NCBI RefSeq assembly: GCF_029958925.1
Contig: NZ_CP124616.1
Coordinates: forward strand, 1,302,001 to 1,366,000
DNA: 64,000 nt
DNA from: Tropicibacter oceani
GTDB taxonomy: Bacteria; Pseudomonadota; Alphaproteobacteria; Rhodobacterales; Rhodobacteraceae
Direction: 5' to 3'
Shown here: in pieces, positions 1-8,650 of the stretch
Layout of the letters: each line of letters opens with the position of its first letter
How positions within the stretch are numbered: position 1 is the stretch's first letter
The notes under the pieces: model-generated
What the model was told of the DNA's origin: nothing
The model's input: only the letters and a program-made list of their open reading frames with translations
The model's database searches: none
Translations under genes and position numbers: made by a program

Positions 1-765
1 CTGAACTTCCGCGCCGACCGCGCGCGCGAAATCCTGGCCGCGATCGGCGATCCGGAATTTGACGGGTTCCAGCGGGACACCCCGCAGTTCGCCGCCCTGC
101 TGGGGATGGTGGATTATTCAAAGGCGCACAACGCCTATATGACCACCGCCTATCCAAAGCAGACCATCGTCAACACGCTGGGCGAATGGGTCGCCAAACA
201 TGGCAAGACCCAGTTTCGCCTGGCCGAGACGGAAAAATACCCGCATGTCACCTTTTTCCTGAACGGAGGCCGCGAAACCCCCGAGGAAAACGAAGACCGC
301 TTCATGCCGAAATCGCCCAAGGTGGCGACCTATGACATGCAGCCGGAAATGAGCGCGGCCGAAGTGACCGAGCATCTTCTGGGCGCCATCGACCACGGCT
401 ATGACCTGATCGTGGTGAACTATGCGAACCCCGACATGGTGGGCCATACCGGCGATCTGCAGGCCGCGATGAAGGCCTGCGAGGCGGTGGACGAAGGGCT
501 GGGACAGGTCGTGGCCAAGCTGGAGGATACCGGGGGCGCCATGCTGGTGATCGCCGATCACGGCAATTGCGAAACCATGGTTGATCCTGAAACCGGTGGG
601 CCGCACACGGCGCATACCACGAACCCTGTGCCGGTGATCCTGTTCGGCGGTCCCAAGGGCGCGCAGATCCGGGCCGGGCGGCTGGCCGACGTGGCGCCGA
701 CCCTGCTGGAGCTGATGGGGCTGGAACAGCCTGCGGAAATGACCGGGGAAAGCCTGATCTCGTGA
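1..765 (+). CDS. gpmI: 2,3-bisphosphoglycerate-independent phosphoglycerate mutase, C-terminal part
   Basis: Interconverts 3- and 2-phosphoglycerate in glycolysis and gluconeogenesis, in the cytoplasm. The gene enters from the left edge already open and in frame, so about the last 254 residues are present, roughly half of the usual 500-residue enzyme. Visible family motifs are NFRADR (substrate binding), DMVGHTG (Asp and His metal ligands), IADHGNCE (Asp-His metal pair) and GPHTAHT (further His ligand), all typical of the alkaline-phosphatase-fold metal centre. The stop codon overlaps the GTG start of the next gene (GTGA), which implies translational coupling with the EnvC-like gene. Confidence 0.95.
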   Translation: MNFRADRAREILAAIGDPEFDGFQRDTPQFAALLGMVDYSKAHNAYMTTAYPKQTIVNTLGEWVAKHGKTQFRLAETEKYPHVTFFLNGGRETPEENEDRFMPKSPKVATYDMQPEMSAAEVTEHLLGAIDHGYDLIVVNYANPDMVGHTGDLQAAMKACEAVDEGLGQVVAKLEDTGGAMLVIADHGNCETMVDPETGGPHTAHTTNPVPVILFGGPKGAQIRAGRLADVAPTLLELMGLEQPAEMTGESLIS

Positions 766-1883
766 AGCGGCTTTGCCTGATCCTTGCCCTGCTGGCAGGC
801 CCCGCCTTTGCCCAAAGCGCGGGGGATGCGGCGCAGGCTGCTGCCGATGCGCTCGAGGCGGCGTCGATCCAGCTGGATCAGGCCGAAAGCGCGCGCGACC
901 GGGTGGCGGCGCTGACCGGCACAGTGCGCGCCTATGAAGACGGGCTTGCCGCGATGCGCCAGGGGCTGCGCGCGGCGGCGATCCGCGAAACCGAGCTGAG
1001 CCACAAGCTGGCCGCGCAAGAGGCCGAGATTTCCCAGCTGTTGGGCGTGCTCAGTGCGCTCGGCGGTCAGGTGCAACCGCAGACGCTGTTGCATCCGCAG
1101 GGGCCCTTGGGCACGGCGCGGTCCGGGATGCTGGTGGCGGCGGTGACGCCGGGGCTGGCGGACAAGGCCGCGGCGCTGCGCTCGGACCTTCAAGAGGTGA
1201 CGGCGCTGCGCGAGTTGCAGCAAAGCGCGGCCGACACGCTCAAGGAAGGGCTGGCCGGGGTACAGGCCGCCCGGACCGAGCTGAGCCAGGCCATCGCCGA
1301 CCGCACCGACCTGCCGCGCCGCTTTACCGAGGACCCGATCCGAACCGAAATTCTGATCGCCTCGACCGAGACGCTGCAGGGCTTTGCCAGCGGTCTCAGC
1401 CAGATCGTCGAAAACGAGGTGCCGGAAAATCTGCCGCGCATTGCCGGGCAAAAGGGCACGCTGGCCTTGCCGGTGCGCGGCGTGCTGCTGCGCCGGGCGG
1501 GCGAAAGCGATGCCGCCGGGGTGACGCGCCCCGGTATCGTTCTGGCCACCCAACCCAAGGCGCTGGTCACCACGCCCACCGCCGCGACGATCCGTTATAA
1601 CGGGCCGCTGCTGGACTATGGGCTGGTCACCATCCTTGAGCCCCAGGCCGATCTTCTGTTCGTGATTGCCGGTCTGGACGAGGTGTACGGCAAGGCCGGA
1701 CAGGTCCTGCCGGCGGGCAGTCCGGTTGGTCTGATGGGCGGGCAGGCCCTGCAAAGCGGCGACATCCTTTCACCAAACGGTGATAGGGGTGGCGCTGGGC
1801 GTTCGGAAACGCTCTATATAGAAGTGAGAGAAGGCGATGCGCCTGTTGACCCACTGACGTGGTTCGCAACCGACAAGGGATAA
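762..1883 (+). CDS. EnvC-like murein hydrolase activator (degenerate M23/LytM domain)
   Basis: 373 residues with an N-terminal signal peptide ending near AFAQ, an Ala/Glu/Gln-rich coiled-coil region (about residues 25-190) and a C-terminal LytM/M23-like domain (about 235-370). This is the architecture of EnvC/NlpD-type periplasmic proteins, which activate cell-wall amidases during division. The C-terminal domain has the beta-rich LytM pattern but no visible HxH or H-x3-D zinc motif, so it is probably non-catalytic, as in E. coli EnvC. GTG start overlapping the gpmI stop; ctpA follows after 8 bp. The pairing with a C-terminal processing protease is common in alphaproteobacteria. The family call is good; the activator role is inference. 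Confidence 0.8.
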   Translation: MKRLCLILALLAGPAFAQSAGDAAQAAADALEAASIQLDQAESARDRVAALTGTVRAYEDGLAAMRQGLRAAAIRETELSHKLAAQEAEISQLLGVLSALGGQVQPQTLLHPQGPLGTARSGMLVAAVTPGLADKAAALRSDLQEVTALRELQQSAADTLKEGLAGVQAARTELSQAIADRTDLPRRFTEDPIRTEILIASTETLQGFASGLSQIVENEVPENLPRIAGQKGTLALPVRGVLLRRAGESDAAGVTRPGIVLATQPKALVTTPTAATIRYNGPLLDYGLVTILEPQADLLFVIAGLDEVYGKAGQVLPAGSPVGLMGGQALQSGDILSPNGDRGGAGRSETLYIEVREGDAPVDPLTWFATDKG

Positions 1884-1891
1884 GATTGGAT

Positions 1892-3235
1892 ATGAAGAAA
1901 TTCATGATGGCCGCATGTGGCGGCGCGCTGGCCTCGGTGGTGGCGACCACGCAATTCGTTGGCCCTCTGCTGGCGCAGGAACAGAACCGCCCCACCAACG
2001 TCTATGAACAGCTTGACCTGTTCGGCGACATCTTTGAACGCATCCGCGCGCAATACGTCGAAGAGGTGGACGAGGCCGACCTGATCGAGGCCGCCATCAA
2101 CGGCATGCTGACCTCGCTTGATCCGCATTCGAACTATCTGCCGCCCGATGACGCCGAAGACATGCAGGTGCAGACCCGCGGCGAATTCGGCGGTCTGGGC
2201 ATCGAAGTCACGCAGGAAGATGGCTTTGTCAAAGTCGTCTCGCCGATCGACGACACCCCCGCCGCCGAGGCCGGGATGGAGGCAGGCGATTTCATCACTC
2301 ATGTCGACGGCGAATCCGTGCTGGGCCTGACGCTGGACGAAGCCGTTGACATGATGCGCGGCCCGGTGGGCAGCGAAATCGTGATCACCGTGGTCCGCGA
2401 AGGCGAGGATGAGCCCTTTGACGTGTCGATCATCCGCGACACTATCAAGCTGACCGCCGTGCGCACCCGGCTTGAGGGCAATACCGTCGTGCTGCGGGTC
2501 ACCACCTTCAACGACCAGACCTTCCCGAACCTGACCGATGGCATCGCCAAGGAAATCGAGGCCGCTGGCGGCATCGACAAGGTCGAAGGCTTTGTTCTGG
2601 ATCTGCGCAACAACCCTGGCGGCTTGCTGACCCAGGCGATCAAGGTGTCGGACGCCTTCCTGAACGCCGGTGAAATCGTGTCGACTCGCGGCCGCGACCC
2701 GGCAGACGGCGACCGGTTCAACGCAACCGAGGGCGATCTTGCCGAAGGCAAACCGCTGGTCGTGCTGATCAACGGCGGCTCGGCCTCGGCCTCGGAAATC
2801 GTCGCCGGCGCGCTGCAGGATCATCGCCGCGCCATCGTCGTCGGCACCAAGTCGTTCGGCAAGGGTTCGGTCCAGACGGTGATGCCGCTGCGGGGCGATG
2901 GCATGATGCGCCTGACCACCGCGCGCTATTACACGCCGTCGGGCCGGTCGATCCAGTCGCTGGGCGTGTCGCCCGACATCGTCGTGGACCAGCCGCCGCG
3001 CCGCCCTGAAACCGAGGAAGAGGACGAAAGCGCGATCAACCGCTTCTCGCGCTCCGAGGCGGACCTGCGCGGCAGCCTGGACAACGATTCGCTGACCGAG
3101 GACGAGATCGAGCAGATCAAGGCCGACCAGGCCAAGGCCGAAGCGGCGGCCAAGCTGCGTGAAGACGACTACCAGCTGGCCTATGCCATCGACATCCTGC
3201 ACGGGCTTTCGGCCTTGAGCAGCGGCAGCAAGTAA
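1892..3235 (+). CDS. ctpA: S41-family C-terminal processing peptidase
   Basis: 447-residue periplasmic serine protease that trims C-termini of envelope proteins. An N-terminal membrane/signal segment (about residues 1-27) is followed by a PDZ domain (about 95-170, containing GGLGIEV and AGMEAGD) and the S41 catalytic domain. The nucleophile is most likely Ser299 in GSASASEI and the general base Lys324 in SFGKG, spaced 25 residues apart as in Prc. The C-terminal tail (about 370-430) is acidic and charged. The start at 1892 is chosen because it gives a clean signal sequence; an in-frame start at 1859 lies inside the upstream gene. It forms an operon with gpmI and the EnvC-like gene. Confidence 0.93.
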   Translation: MKKFMMAACGGALASVVATTQFVGPLLAQEQNRPTNVYEQLDLFGDIFERIRAQYVEEVDEADLIEAAINGMLTSLDPHSNYLPPDDAEDMQVQTRGEFGGLGIEVTQEDGFVKVVSPIDDTPAAEAGMEAGDFITHVDGESVLGLTLDEAVDMMRGPVGSEIVITVVREGEDEPFDVSIIRDTIKLTAVRTRLEGNTVVLRVTTFNDQTFPNLTDGIAKEIEAAGGIDKVEGFVLDLRNNPGGLLTQAIKVSDAFLNAGEIVSTRGRDPADGDRFNATEGDLAEGKPLVVLINGGSASASEIVAGALQDHRRAIVVGTKSFGKGSVQTVMPLRGDGMMRLTTARYYTPSGRSIQSLGVSPDIVVDQPPRRPETEEEDESAINRFSRSEADLRGSLDNDSLTEDEIEQIKADQAKAEAAAKLREDDYQLAYAIDILHGLSALSSGSK

Positions 3236-3257
3236 TCGCATTGCAACAGACAGTGTG

Positions 3258-3284
3258 ATAGGGCGGGGCCGGGCCTCGCCCTAT
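3258..3284 (+). terminator. Terminator-like hairpin after ctpA
   Basis: Perfect 8-bp stem ATAGGGCG/CGCCCTAT around a G/C-rich 11-nt loop, 23 bases after the ctpA stop and before rppH. There is no proper T-run, so it may act as a leaky terminator or an mRNA-stabilising hairpin. Confidence 0.5.
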
Positions 3285-3295
3285 TGCGTTCAAAC

Positions 3296-3796
3296 ATGGG
3301 AAAGATGCGGATGACGCCGGAAGAGATCGCCAGACTGCCCTATCGCCGCAATGTCGGCGTGATGCTGGTCAACGCGCAGGGCCACGCCTTTGTCGGCCAG
3401 CGCTTTGACAGCGAAGTGCCCGCCTGGCAAATGCCCCAGGGCGGGATCGACAAGGGCGAAGAGCCGCGCGCCGCCGCCTTGCGCGAATTGCTTGAGGAAA
3501 CCGGCGTGTCGCCCGATCTGGTCACCGTCGAGGCCGAAACGGACGGCTGGATCGCCTATGATCTGCCGCATGACATCGTGCCGCGCATCTGGAAGGGGCG
3601 CTACAAGGGGCAGGAGCAAAAGTGGTTCCTGCTGCGCTTTCACGGCACCGACGATCAGGTGCGCATCGACGCCGACGATCACCAGGAGTTTTCCGAATGG
3701 CGCTGGATGGACGCGGACGAAGTGCTGGAACAGATCGTGCCGTTCAAGCGCGGGGTCTATGAACAGGTGATCGCGGCCTTCCGCGACCGGCTGTAA
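3296..3796 (+). CDS. rppH: RNA pyrophosphohydrolase (Nudix)
   Basis: About 160-166 residues. Removes pyrophosphate from the 5' end of triphosphorylated transcripts (or hydrolyses dinucleoside polyphosphates), starting mRNA decay. It begins with the typical [11 protein letters not shown] strand, has W-MPQGGID, and a complete Nudix box from GGIDKGEE through [22 protein letters not shown] in the C-terminal half is characteristic of RppH/IalA. Possible starts are 3296, 3305 and 3311; 3311 has the best-spaced purine-rich sequence upstream (GGGAAAG), so the N-terminus is uncertain by five residues. Its TAA overlaps the ATG of the next gene. Confidence 0.92.
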   Translation: MGKMRMTPEEIARLPYRRNVGVMLVNAQGHAFVGQRFDSEVPAWQMPQGGIDKGEEPRAAALRELLEETGVSPDLVTVEAETDGWIAYDLPHDIVPRIWKGRYKGQEQKWFLLRFHGTDDQVRIDADDHQEFSEWRWMDADEVLEQIVPFKRGVYEQVIAAFRDRL

Positions 3797-4248
3797 TGCG
3801 CGCGATTGCGCTGATCCTGACGCTGCTGGCCACGCCGGTTCTGTCGCTCAGCTGCGGTGACCGCGACCCGGTGGCGGCGTTTGGCTATGCCAGCCAGGAC
3901 AGCGCCGAGTGGATGGTGGTCTATGGCCGCCTGGCCGTTGACGAAAGCCGCCTGCCGCAGCGCGAAGGCGCAACTGCTGAGGTCGACGTGCCCGCCCGGT
4001 TGAAAGGCCGACTTCTGGACCAACGCGGGTTCAACGCGGATTTCGACCGGCTGATCACCCTGCGCATCAGTTGCCTTGATGACATCTGCGCCGGGGTCAG
4101 CCATGGCCAGTCCTACCTGGCCTTTCTGCGCCGAGACGACCGGCGGTTGGTCGGCTTTGTCGATCCCTGCAACAGCCTGCTGTTCCCCCGGCCCACGCGG
4201 GCCGAGCTGAACGCGGTTCAGTCCTGCATGCGCGGTGCCTGTCCCTGA
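3796..4248 (+). CDS. Small secreted protein of unknown function
   Basis: 150 residues with a clear N-terminal signal peptide (hydrophobic residues 4-18), so probably periplasmic. The mature part has cysteines in pairs (CLDDIC, and single Cys near both ends), suggesting disulfide bonds, but I recognise no family. TAATG overlap with rppH implies co-translation. The last 31 bases run convergently into the end of the WYL-type regulator on the other strand. Confidence 0.75.
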   Translation: MRAIALILTLLATPVLSLSCGDRDPVAAFGYASQDSAEWMVVYGRLAVDESRLPQREGATAEVDVPARLKGRLLDQRGFNADFDRLITLRISCLDDICAGVSHGQSYLAFLRRDDRRLVGFVDPCNSLLFPRPTRAELNAVQSCMRGACP

Positions 4249-4946
4249 ATGGCGCGGGCCTGTCCTTCGGATTTCAGGCGCGCCATGTAATCGCGCAGCA
4301 GCGCAACACGCTGCGGGCGGAACGAGGTATCGGTGATTTCCAGCGCTTCGATCCGGTCCAGTCGGAAGGCGCGGAAATCGTGGCGCAGCAGGCACCAGGC
4401 CATCAGGCAATGGCTGTGGTCGAACAGCACGATGGACAGCGGCTTGACCTCGCGCGTTGAAGCACTGCCCTGCTTGTCGCTGTATTCGAACCGAACGATG
4501 TGTTCGTCCCAACAGGCTTGCCGCAGCGAACGGGTGTCGATGCCTGGCACTGGCGGCGGGGAAAAGCGGTGCGCGCGCAGAACGGCGTGTTTCAGCCGGT
4601 GCGCCTGTTGCTCTGGCAGCCGCGCGCGCAGCTTGGCCAGCGCGGTTTCGGCGGCCTGGGCCAGTGCGGGATCGCCAATGGCAATCACCTCGCGCAGGCC
4701 CAGCACCAGCGCCTCCAGCTCTTCGTCCTGAAAGCCCAGCGGCGGCAGGTGGGCGTCTTCGATCAGGGTATAGCCAAAGCCCGCCGCGCCATCGATCACC
4801 GCGCCAAGGCCGCGCAGGGTGTCGATGTCGCGGTACAGCGTGCGGTCCGACACGCCGGTTTCCAGCGCCAGTTGGGCGGCGGTGGCGGGGGGCGGCAGCC
4901 GGCGCAGCGCGCTCATCAATTGGAACAGGCGGTGGGTGCGGGACAT
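4218..4946 (-). CDS. YafY-type transcriptional regulator (HTH + WYL domain)
   Basis: 242 residues from the ATG at 4946. The N-terminal winged helix-turn-helix contains LALETGVSDRTLYRDIDTLR, the DeoR/YafY-like recognition region, and the rest is a WYL ligand-sensing domain (about residues 130-220, with VRFEYSDK and REVKPLSIVL). Such proteins are usually one-component regulators of a neighbouring gene. It is divergent from a GST-like gene, and an inverted repeat at 4967-4987 in the shared promoter region is a good operator candidate. An upstream start at 4967 would run into that repeat, so 4946 is preferred. Confidence 0.88.
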   Translation of the reverse strand: MSRTHRLFQLMSALRRLPPPATAAQLALETGVSDRTLYRDIDTLRGLGAVIDGAAGFGYTLIEDAHLPPLGFQDEELEALVLGLREVIAIGDPALAQAAETALAKLRARLPEQQAHRLKHAVLRAHRFSPPPVPGIDTRSLRQACWDEHIVRFEYSDKQGSASTREVKPLSIVLFDHSHCLMAWCLLRHDFRAFRLDRIEALEITDTSFRPQRVALLRDYMARLKSEGQARAIQGQAPRMQD

Positions 4947-4966
4947 GATGCCAGGATGATGCCTCA

Positions 4967-4987
4967 TACTGCCAGAAATTGACAGTA
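4967..4987. promoter_or_regulatory. Candidate operator between WYL regulator and GST gene
   Basis: Inverted repeat with half-sites TACTGCCA and TGACAGTA separated by 5 bp; 7 of 8 positions are symmetric. It lies 20 bp upstream of the regulator start and 40 bp upstream of the GST-like gene. TGACAGT-type sites next to YafY-like regulators are, to my knowledge, frequent. The role is inferred from position and symmetry. Confidence 0.55.
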
Positions 4988-5027
4988 GTCATCTTTAGTC
5001 AGGGGGCAACCGACACAGGAGTTTGTC

Positions 5028-5753
5028 ATGCTTTCGCTTATCACCTTTCCCCCGGGGTTCGATGAACCCAGCCTCAGCCCCTTTTGCGTCAAGGCGATGA
5101 TCTTGCTGAAGATGTCCGGGCAAGACTGGCGCCCCGAGTGGGCCAGTCACCCCAAGGCCGGCCCGCTTGGCAAACTGCCCGCGCTGCGCACGCCGGACGG
5201 AGTGATCCCGGACAGCGCCCTGATTCAGGAATGGCTGACCGGACAGGGCGCGGACCTGTTTCCCGGAATGGACAGACAGCAGCGCGCCCAGGCCCATGCC
5301 CTGATGCGCATGGTCGAGGACAGCCTGCACCACGGGCTGATCCATGACCGCTGGGCGCGCGACGACGCCTGGTCCTTGGTCAAGCCGGTGTATTTTGCCG
5401 CCATGCCCGCGCCGGTGCGGGCGGTGGTGCCGAACATGCTGCGCAAGGGGGTGGTCAAGGGGCTGCACCGGCAGGGCTTTGCGCGCTACTCCGAGGCGCA
5501 GCGCCTGACGTTCATGCAGGCCGATCTGGACGCGCTGAGCGTGCAGCTGGGCGATCAACCTTACCTGTTCGGCGACCAGCCTTGCGCGGCGGATGCCAGC
5601 GCCCTGCCGTTCCTGAGCATGCTGGCCGGGCTGCCCTGCGACACGCCCCTGCGTGCCGCAGTCCGGGCCAACGACAGGCTGATGGAATATGTCGCGCGGG
5701 GCCGCGCGGCGCTGTATCCCAAGCTTAGCCTTTGGAGCGCCGCTGCCGCGTGA
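5028..5753 (+). CDS. Glutathione S-transferase family protein
   Basis: 241 residues. The N-terminal thioredoxin-like half (about 1-80) contains LSPFCVKAMILLKMSG followed by PLGKLPAL and DSALIQEWL, resembling GST/metaxin-like (Fax-type) N-domains. The C-terminal half is helical with PYLFGDQPCAADASALPFL, a typical GST C-domain motif. The substrate is not evident. It is divergent from the WYL regulator, which is its probable controller, and its 3' end overlaps the end of rnr on the other strand by 29 bp. Confidence 0.85.
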   Translation: MLSLITFPPGFDEPSLSPFCVKAMILLKMSGQDWRPEWASHPKAGPLGKLPALRTPDGVIPDSALIQEWLTGQGADLFPGMDRQQRAQAHALMRMVEDSLHHGLIHDRWARDDAWSLVKPVYFAAMPAPVRAVVPNMLRKGVVKGLHRQGFARYSEAQRLTFMQADLDALSVQLGDQPYLFGDQPCAADASALPFLSMLAGLPCDTPLRAAVRANDRLMEYVARGRAALYPKLSLWSAAAA

Positions 5754-8040
5754 CCTTGCGCTTGGTCTTGGCGTCCTTTTTCTTGGCCTTCGCCGCCTTG
5801 CGATGCGGCGAGGGGCCGCCCTTGCCGCGCGGTTTGCCCTTGCCCCGGTTAAAGCCGCGTCCGCGCGGTCCGCGCCCGCCGGGCACGCTGTCATAGCCTT
5901 CGTCGTCCAGTTCCAGCAGTTCAAAGGCGATTCCGCCGGTCACGGGCGCGGCTTCGACCAGCTTGACGCGGGCGCGCATCCCCAGACCGATGATCCGGCC
6001 CGTGTCGCTGCCCATCAGGGTCGCGGTTTCCTGGTCGAACTTGAAATATTCGCGGCCCAGCGTGCTGATCGGGATCAGCCCGTCAGCCCCGGTTTCATCC
6101 AGTTTCACAAAGACGCCAAAGCGCGCGATGCCCGATACCCGCCCGGTGAATTCGGCGCCGATGCGGTCCGACAGGAAGGCGGCAAGATAGCGGTCGGTGG
6201 TGTCGCGTTCGGCCATCATGGACCGGCGCTCGGTGTCGGAAATATGCTGGCCGATCTGCTCCAGCCGCTCGATTTCGCCGGGGGTCAGCCCGTCGTCGTC
6301 CCAGCCATGCGCGGTGATCAGCGCGCGGTGCACGATCAGGTCGGAATAGCGGCGAATGGGCGAGGTGAAATGTGCGTAGTTCTGCAAGGCCAGGCCAAAG
6401 TGGCCAAAGTTCTTGGGGCTGTAATAGGCCTGCGTCATCGACCGCAGGGTCGCCATGTTGATCAGTTCGGATTCATCGCTGCCTGCTGCCTGATGCAACA
6501 GCCGGTTCAGGTGCGCGGTTTTCACAACCTGCCCCTTGGCCAGCGAAAACCCGGCGGCTTCGGCGGTGTCGCGCAGCGATTCCAGCTTGTCGGCGGGCGG
6601 TTCTTCGTGGACGCGGAACAGCAGCGGGGTCTTTTTGGCGACCAGGGTTTCGGCGGCGCTGACGTTGGCGAGGATCATGAATTCCTCGATCAGCCGGTGC
6701 GCGTCCAGCCGTTCGGTGAAATTGACCGATTCCACCTTGCCGTCCTCGGACAGGATGACCTTGCGTTCGGGCAGATCCAGATCCAGAGGCTGGCGCCGTT
6801 CGCGCGCCTGTTTCAGCGCCTCGTAGGCGGCGTAAAGCGGGCGGATCACCGGATCAAGCAGCGGCCCGGTCTTGTCGCTAGGCTCGCCATTCTGGGCGGC
6901 CTGCACCTCTTGGTAGTTCAGTGCGGCGGGCGAGCGCATGAGCCCGCGGACAAAGCGCTGGTCGAGCTTTTCGCCCATCGCGTTGATGCGCATGCGCACG
7001 GCGACACAGGCCCGCGGCACCCCTTCGTGCAGCGAACACAGGTCACCGGACAGACGGTCGGGCAGCATCGGCACGACGCGGTCGGGGAAATAGCTGGAGT
7101 TGCCGCGCTTGCGCGCCTCGTCGTCCAGCTTGGAATTGGGGCGGACGTAATGCGCGACGTCGGCAATCGCCACCCACAGGATATGACCGCCCTCGTTCTT
7201 GGGGTCGTCATCGGGTTCGGCAAAGACGGCGTCGTCGCGGTCGCGGGCGTCGAACGGGTCGATGGTGATCAGCGGCATGTCCCGCAGATCGGTGCGCCCT
7301 TTCAGACCGGCGGGCTTCATGCCGTCGGCTTCAGCCAGAACCTCGGGGGGGAAATCGTCGGGGATGCCGTGCTGGTGGATCGCAATCAGGGACACGGCCC
7401 GGGGTTCGGTCGGATCGCCAAGGCGCATGGTGATGCGCGCGCGAGGCAGGCCCATGCGGCCACCGGGGCCGGCCTGTTCGCCTTCGACCAGTTCGCCATC
7501 CTTGGCGCCACCAGTGGCATCGGCCGCGACGGCCCATTCCTTGTCTGCGCCCTTGTCGATCGGCAGGATGCGCCCGCCCTCGGCGCCCTTGCGGAAAATG
7601 CCGACCACCTTGCGCGGGCTGGCGCCGATGCGGCGGATCAGCCGGGCTTCGTAATTGTGGTCTTCCTCGTGCACCACCTGAAGGCGGGCAAGAATGCGGT
7701 CGCCTTCGCCCAGAGCCGGATCGCTTTCGCGCGGCACGAACAGGATGATCGGTTCCACCCCTTCGCCGTGCCATTCCAGCGGCTTGGCGAACAGGTCGCC
7801 ATCGGCGTTGGGGGCCATGATCTGCAAAACGCTGACCGGCGGCAGGCGATCGGGATCGCGATAGGTCTTCTTGCGCTTGGCAAGATGGCCTTCTTCCTCA
7901 AGTTCCTTGAGGACACGTTTCAGGTCGATCCGCGCCGCGCCTTTGATGCCAAAGGCCTTGGCGATGTCACGTTTTGAGGTCAGGGTCGGGTTCGCGGAAA
8001 TCCAGTCGAGGATCTCTGCCTTGGTGGGATGTTTGCTCAT
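5725..8040 (-). CDS. rnr: Ribonuclease R
   Basis: 771-residue 3'-to-5' exoribonuclease of the RNB family, involved in structured RNA turnover. It has an N-terminal winged-helix region (residues about 1-60), cold-shock-like OB folds, the RNB domain with the acidic cluster ITIDPFDARDRDDAVFAEPDD and QNYAHFTSPIRRYSDLIVHR, an S1 domain (about 640-720) and a Lys/Arg/Gly-rich tail. Size and order match RNase R rather than RNase II. The DUF2064 gene and dapE lie upstream on the same strand; the gap to the former is 31 bp, so they may share a transcript. Confidence 0.96.
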   Translation of the reverse strand: MSKHPTKAEILDWISANPTLTSKRDIAKAFGIKGAARIDLKRVLKELEEEGHLAKRKKTYRDPDRLPPVSVLQIMAPNADGDLFAKPLEWHGEGVEPIILFVPRESDPALGEGDRILARLQVVHEEDHNYEARLIRRIGASPRKVVGIFRKGAEGGRILPIDKGADKEWAVAADATGGAKDGELVEGEQAGPGGRMGLPRARITMRLGDPTEPRAVSLIAIHQHGIPDDFPPEVLAEADGMKPAGLKGRTDLRDMPLITIDPFDARDRDDAVFAEPDDDPKNEGGHILWVAIADVAHYVRPNSKLDDEARKRGNSSYFPDRVVPMLPDRLSGDLCSLHEGVPRACVAVRMRINAMGEKLDQRFVRGLMRSPAALNYQEVQAAQNGEPSDKTGPLLDPVIRPLYAAYEALKQARERRQPLDLDLPERKVILSEDGKVESVNFTERLDAHRLIEEFMILANVSAAETLVAKKTPLLFRVHEEPPADKLESLRDTAEAAGFSLAKGQVVKTAHLNRLLHQAAGSDESELINMATLRSMTQAYYSPKNFGHFGLALQNYAHFTSPIRRYSDLIVHRALITAHGWDDDGLTPGEIERLEQIGQHISDTERRSMMAERDTTDRYLAAFLSDRIGAEFTGRVSGIARFGVFVKLDETGADGLIPISTLGREYFKFDQETATLMGSDTGRIIGLGMRARVKLVEAAPVTGGIAFELLELDDEGYDSVPGGRGPRGRGFNRGKGKPRGKGGPSPHRKAAKAKKKDAKTKRKVTRQRRSKG

Positions 8041-8071
8041 GCGATTCCCCTAGCACGGGGCGCGGGGCGCG

Positions 8072-8650
8072 TCACGCCGCAAGGTCGGCAACTGTATCCA
8101 CATCGCGCAATTCATCGACCAGTGCGACGCGGGCACCGCTGAGCGAGGCAAGGCTGTCGGCCAGGGCATGCTGGCTGGACCAGCGCACGCCTTGGAACAG
8201 GGCGCTTGGCACGGCCGCGGCGTTGCGCACCCCCACCAGCCAGTAACCGCCATCGGGGGCCGGGCCAAAGACCGCGTCATGCGCGCCAAGGGACGTGAAG
8301 GCCCGCCAGATAGACGCGGGGGTGATGCCGGGAATGTCGGCGCCGATCACGCAGACTGGCCCGGGCGGGGCGGCGCGCATCATCCGGGCCATGCGGTCCC
8401 CCAGATTGCCGCGCCCCTGGGCCAGGCGGGGCAGATGGGCGGGCCAGATGCGGCTTTGCAGCCCCTCGCGGTCGGGCGAGACGGCCAGCACGATCTGCCA
8501 GCGCGGGTCCTGCAGGCGGCGCAGCAGGGCGCGGGTCTGATGGCGGAACCACCATGCGGCGGCGGTATGGCCGATGTCGCGCCCCAGCCGGGTTTTTACG
8601 CGGCCCGGGCGCGGTTCCTTGACCATGACGATCAGGGTGCGCTGGCTCAT
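8072..8650 (-). CDS. TIGR04282/DUF2064 family glycosyltransferase-like protein
   Basis: 192 residues with the nucleotide-sugar-transferase-like fold of the DUF2064 group: [16 protein letters not shown] at the N-terminus, IGADIPGI in the middle and [13 protein letters not shown]. These are family hallmarks; the biochemical function is not established. Its start overlaps the dapE stop by 4 bp (ATGA), so it is co-translated with dapE although no link to lysine synthesis is obvious. Confidence 0.85.
   Translation of the reverse strand: MSQRTLIVMVKEPRPGRVKTRLGRDIGHTAAAWWFRHQTRALLRRLQDPRWQIVLAVSPDREGLQSRIWPAHLPRLAQGRGNLGDRMARMMRAAPPGPVCVIGADIPGITPASIWRAFTSLGAHDAVFGPAPDGGYWLVGVRNAAAVPSALFQGVRWSSQHALADSLASLSGARVALVDELRDVDTVADLAA

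Noticed and set aside
1814-3241. 475-residue minus-strand frame
   Set aside because: Antisense to ctpA, whose PDZ and S41 motifs are intact.
5689-7977. 762-residue open frame on the + strand
   Set aside because: Entirely antisense to rnr. High GC with strong third-position bias creates long mirror frames; the translation is rich in His, Gly, Arg and Gln and has no domain.
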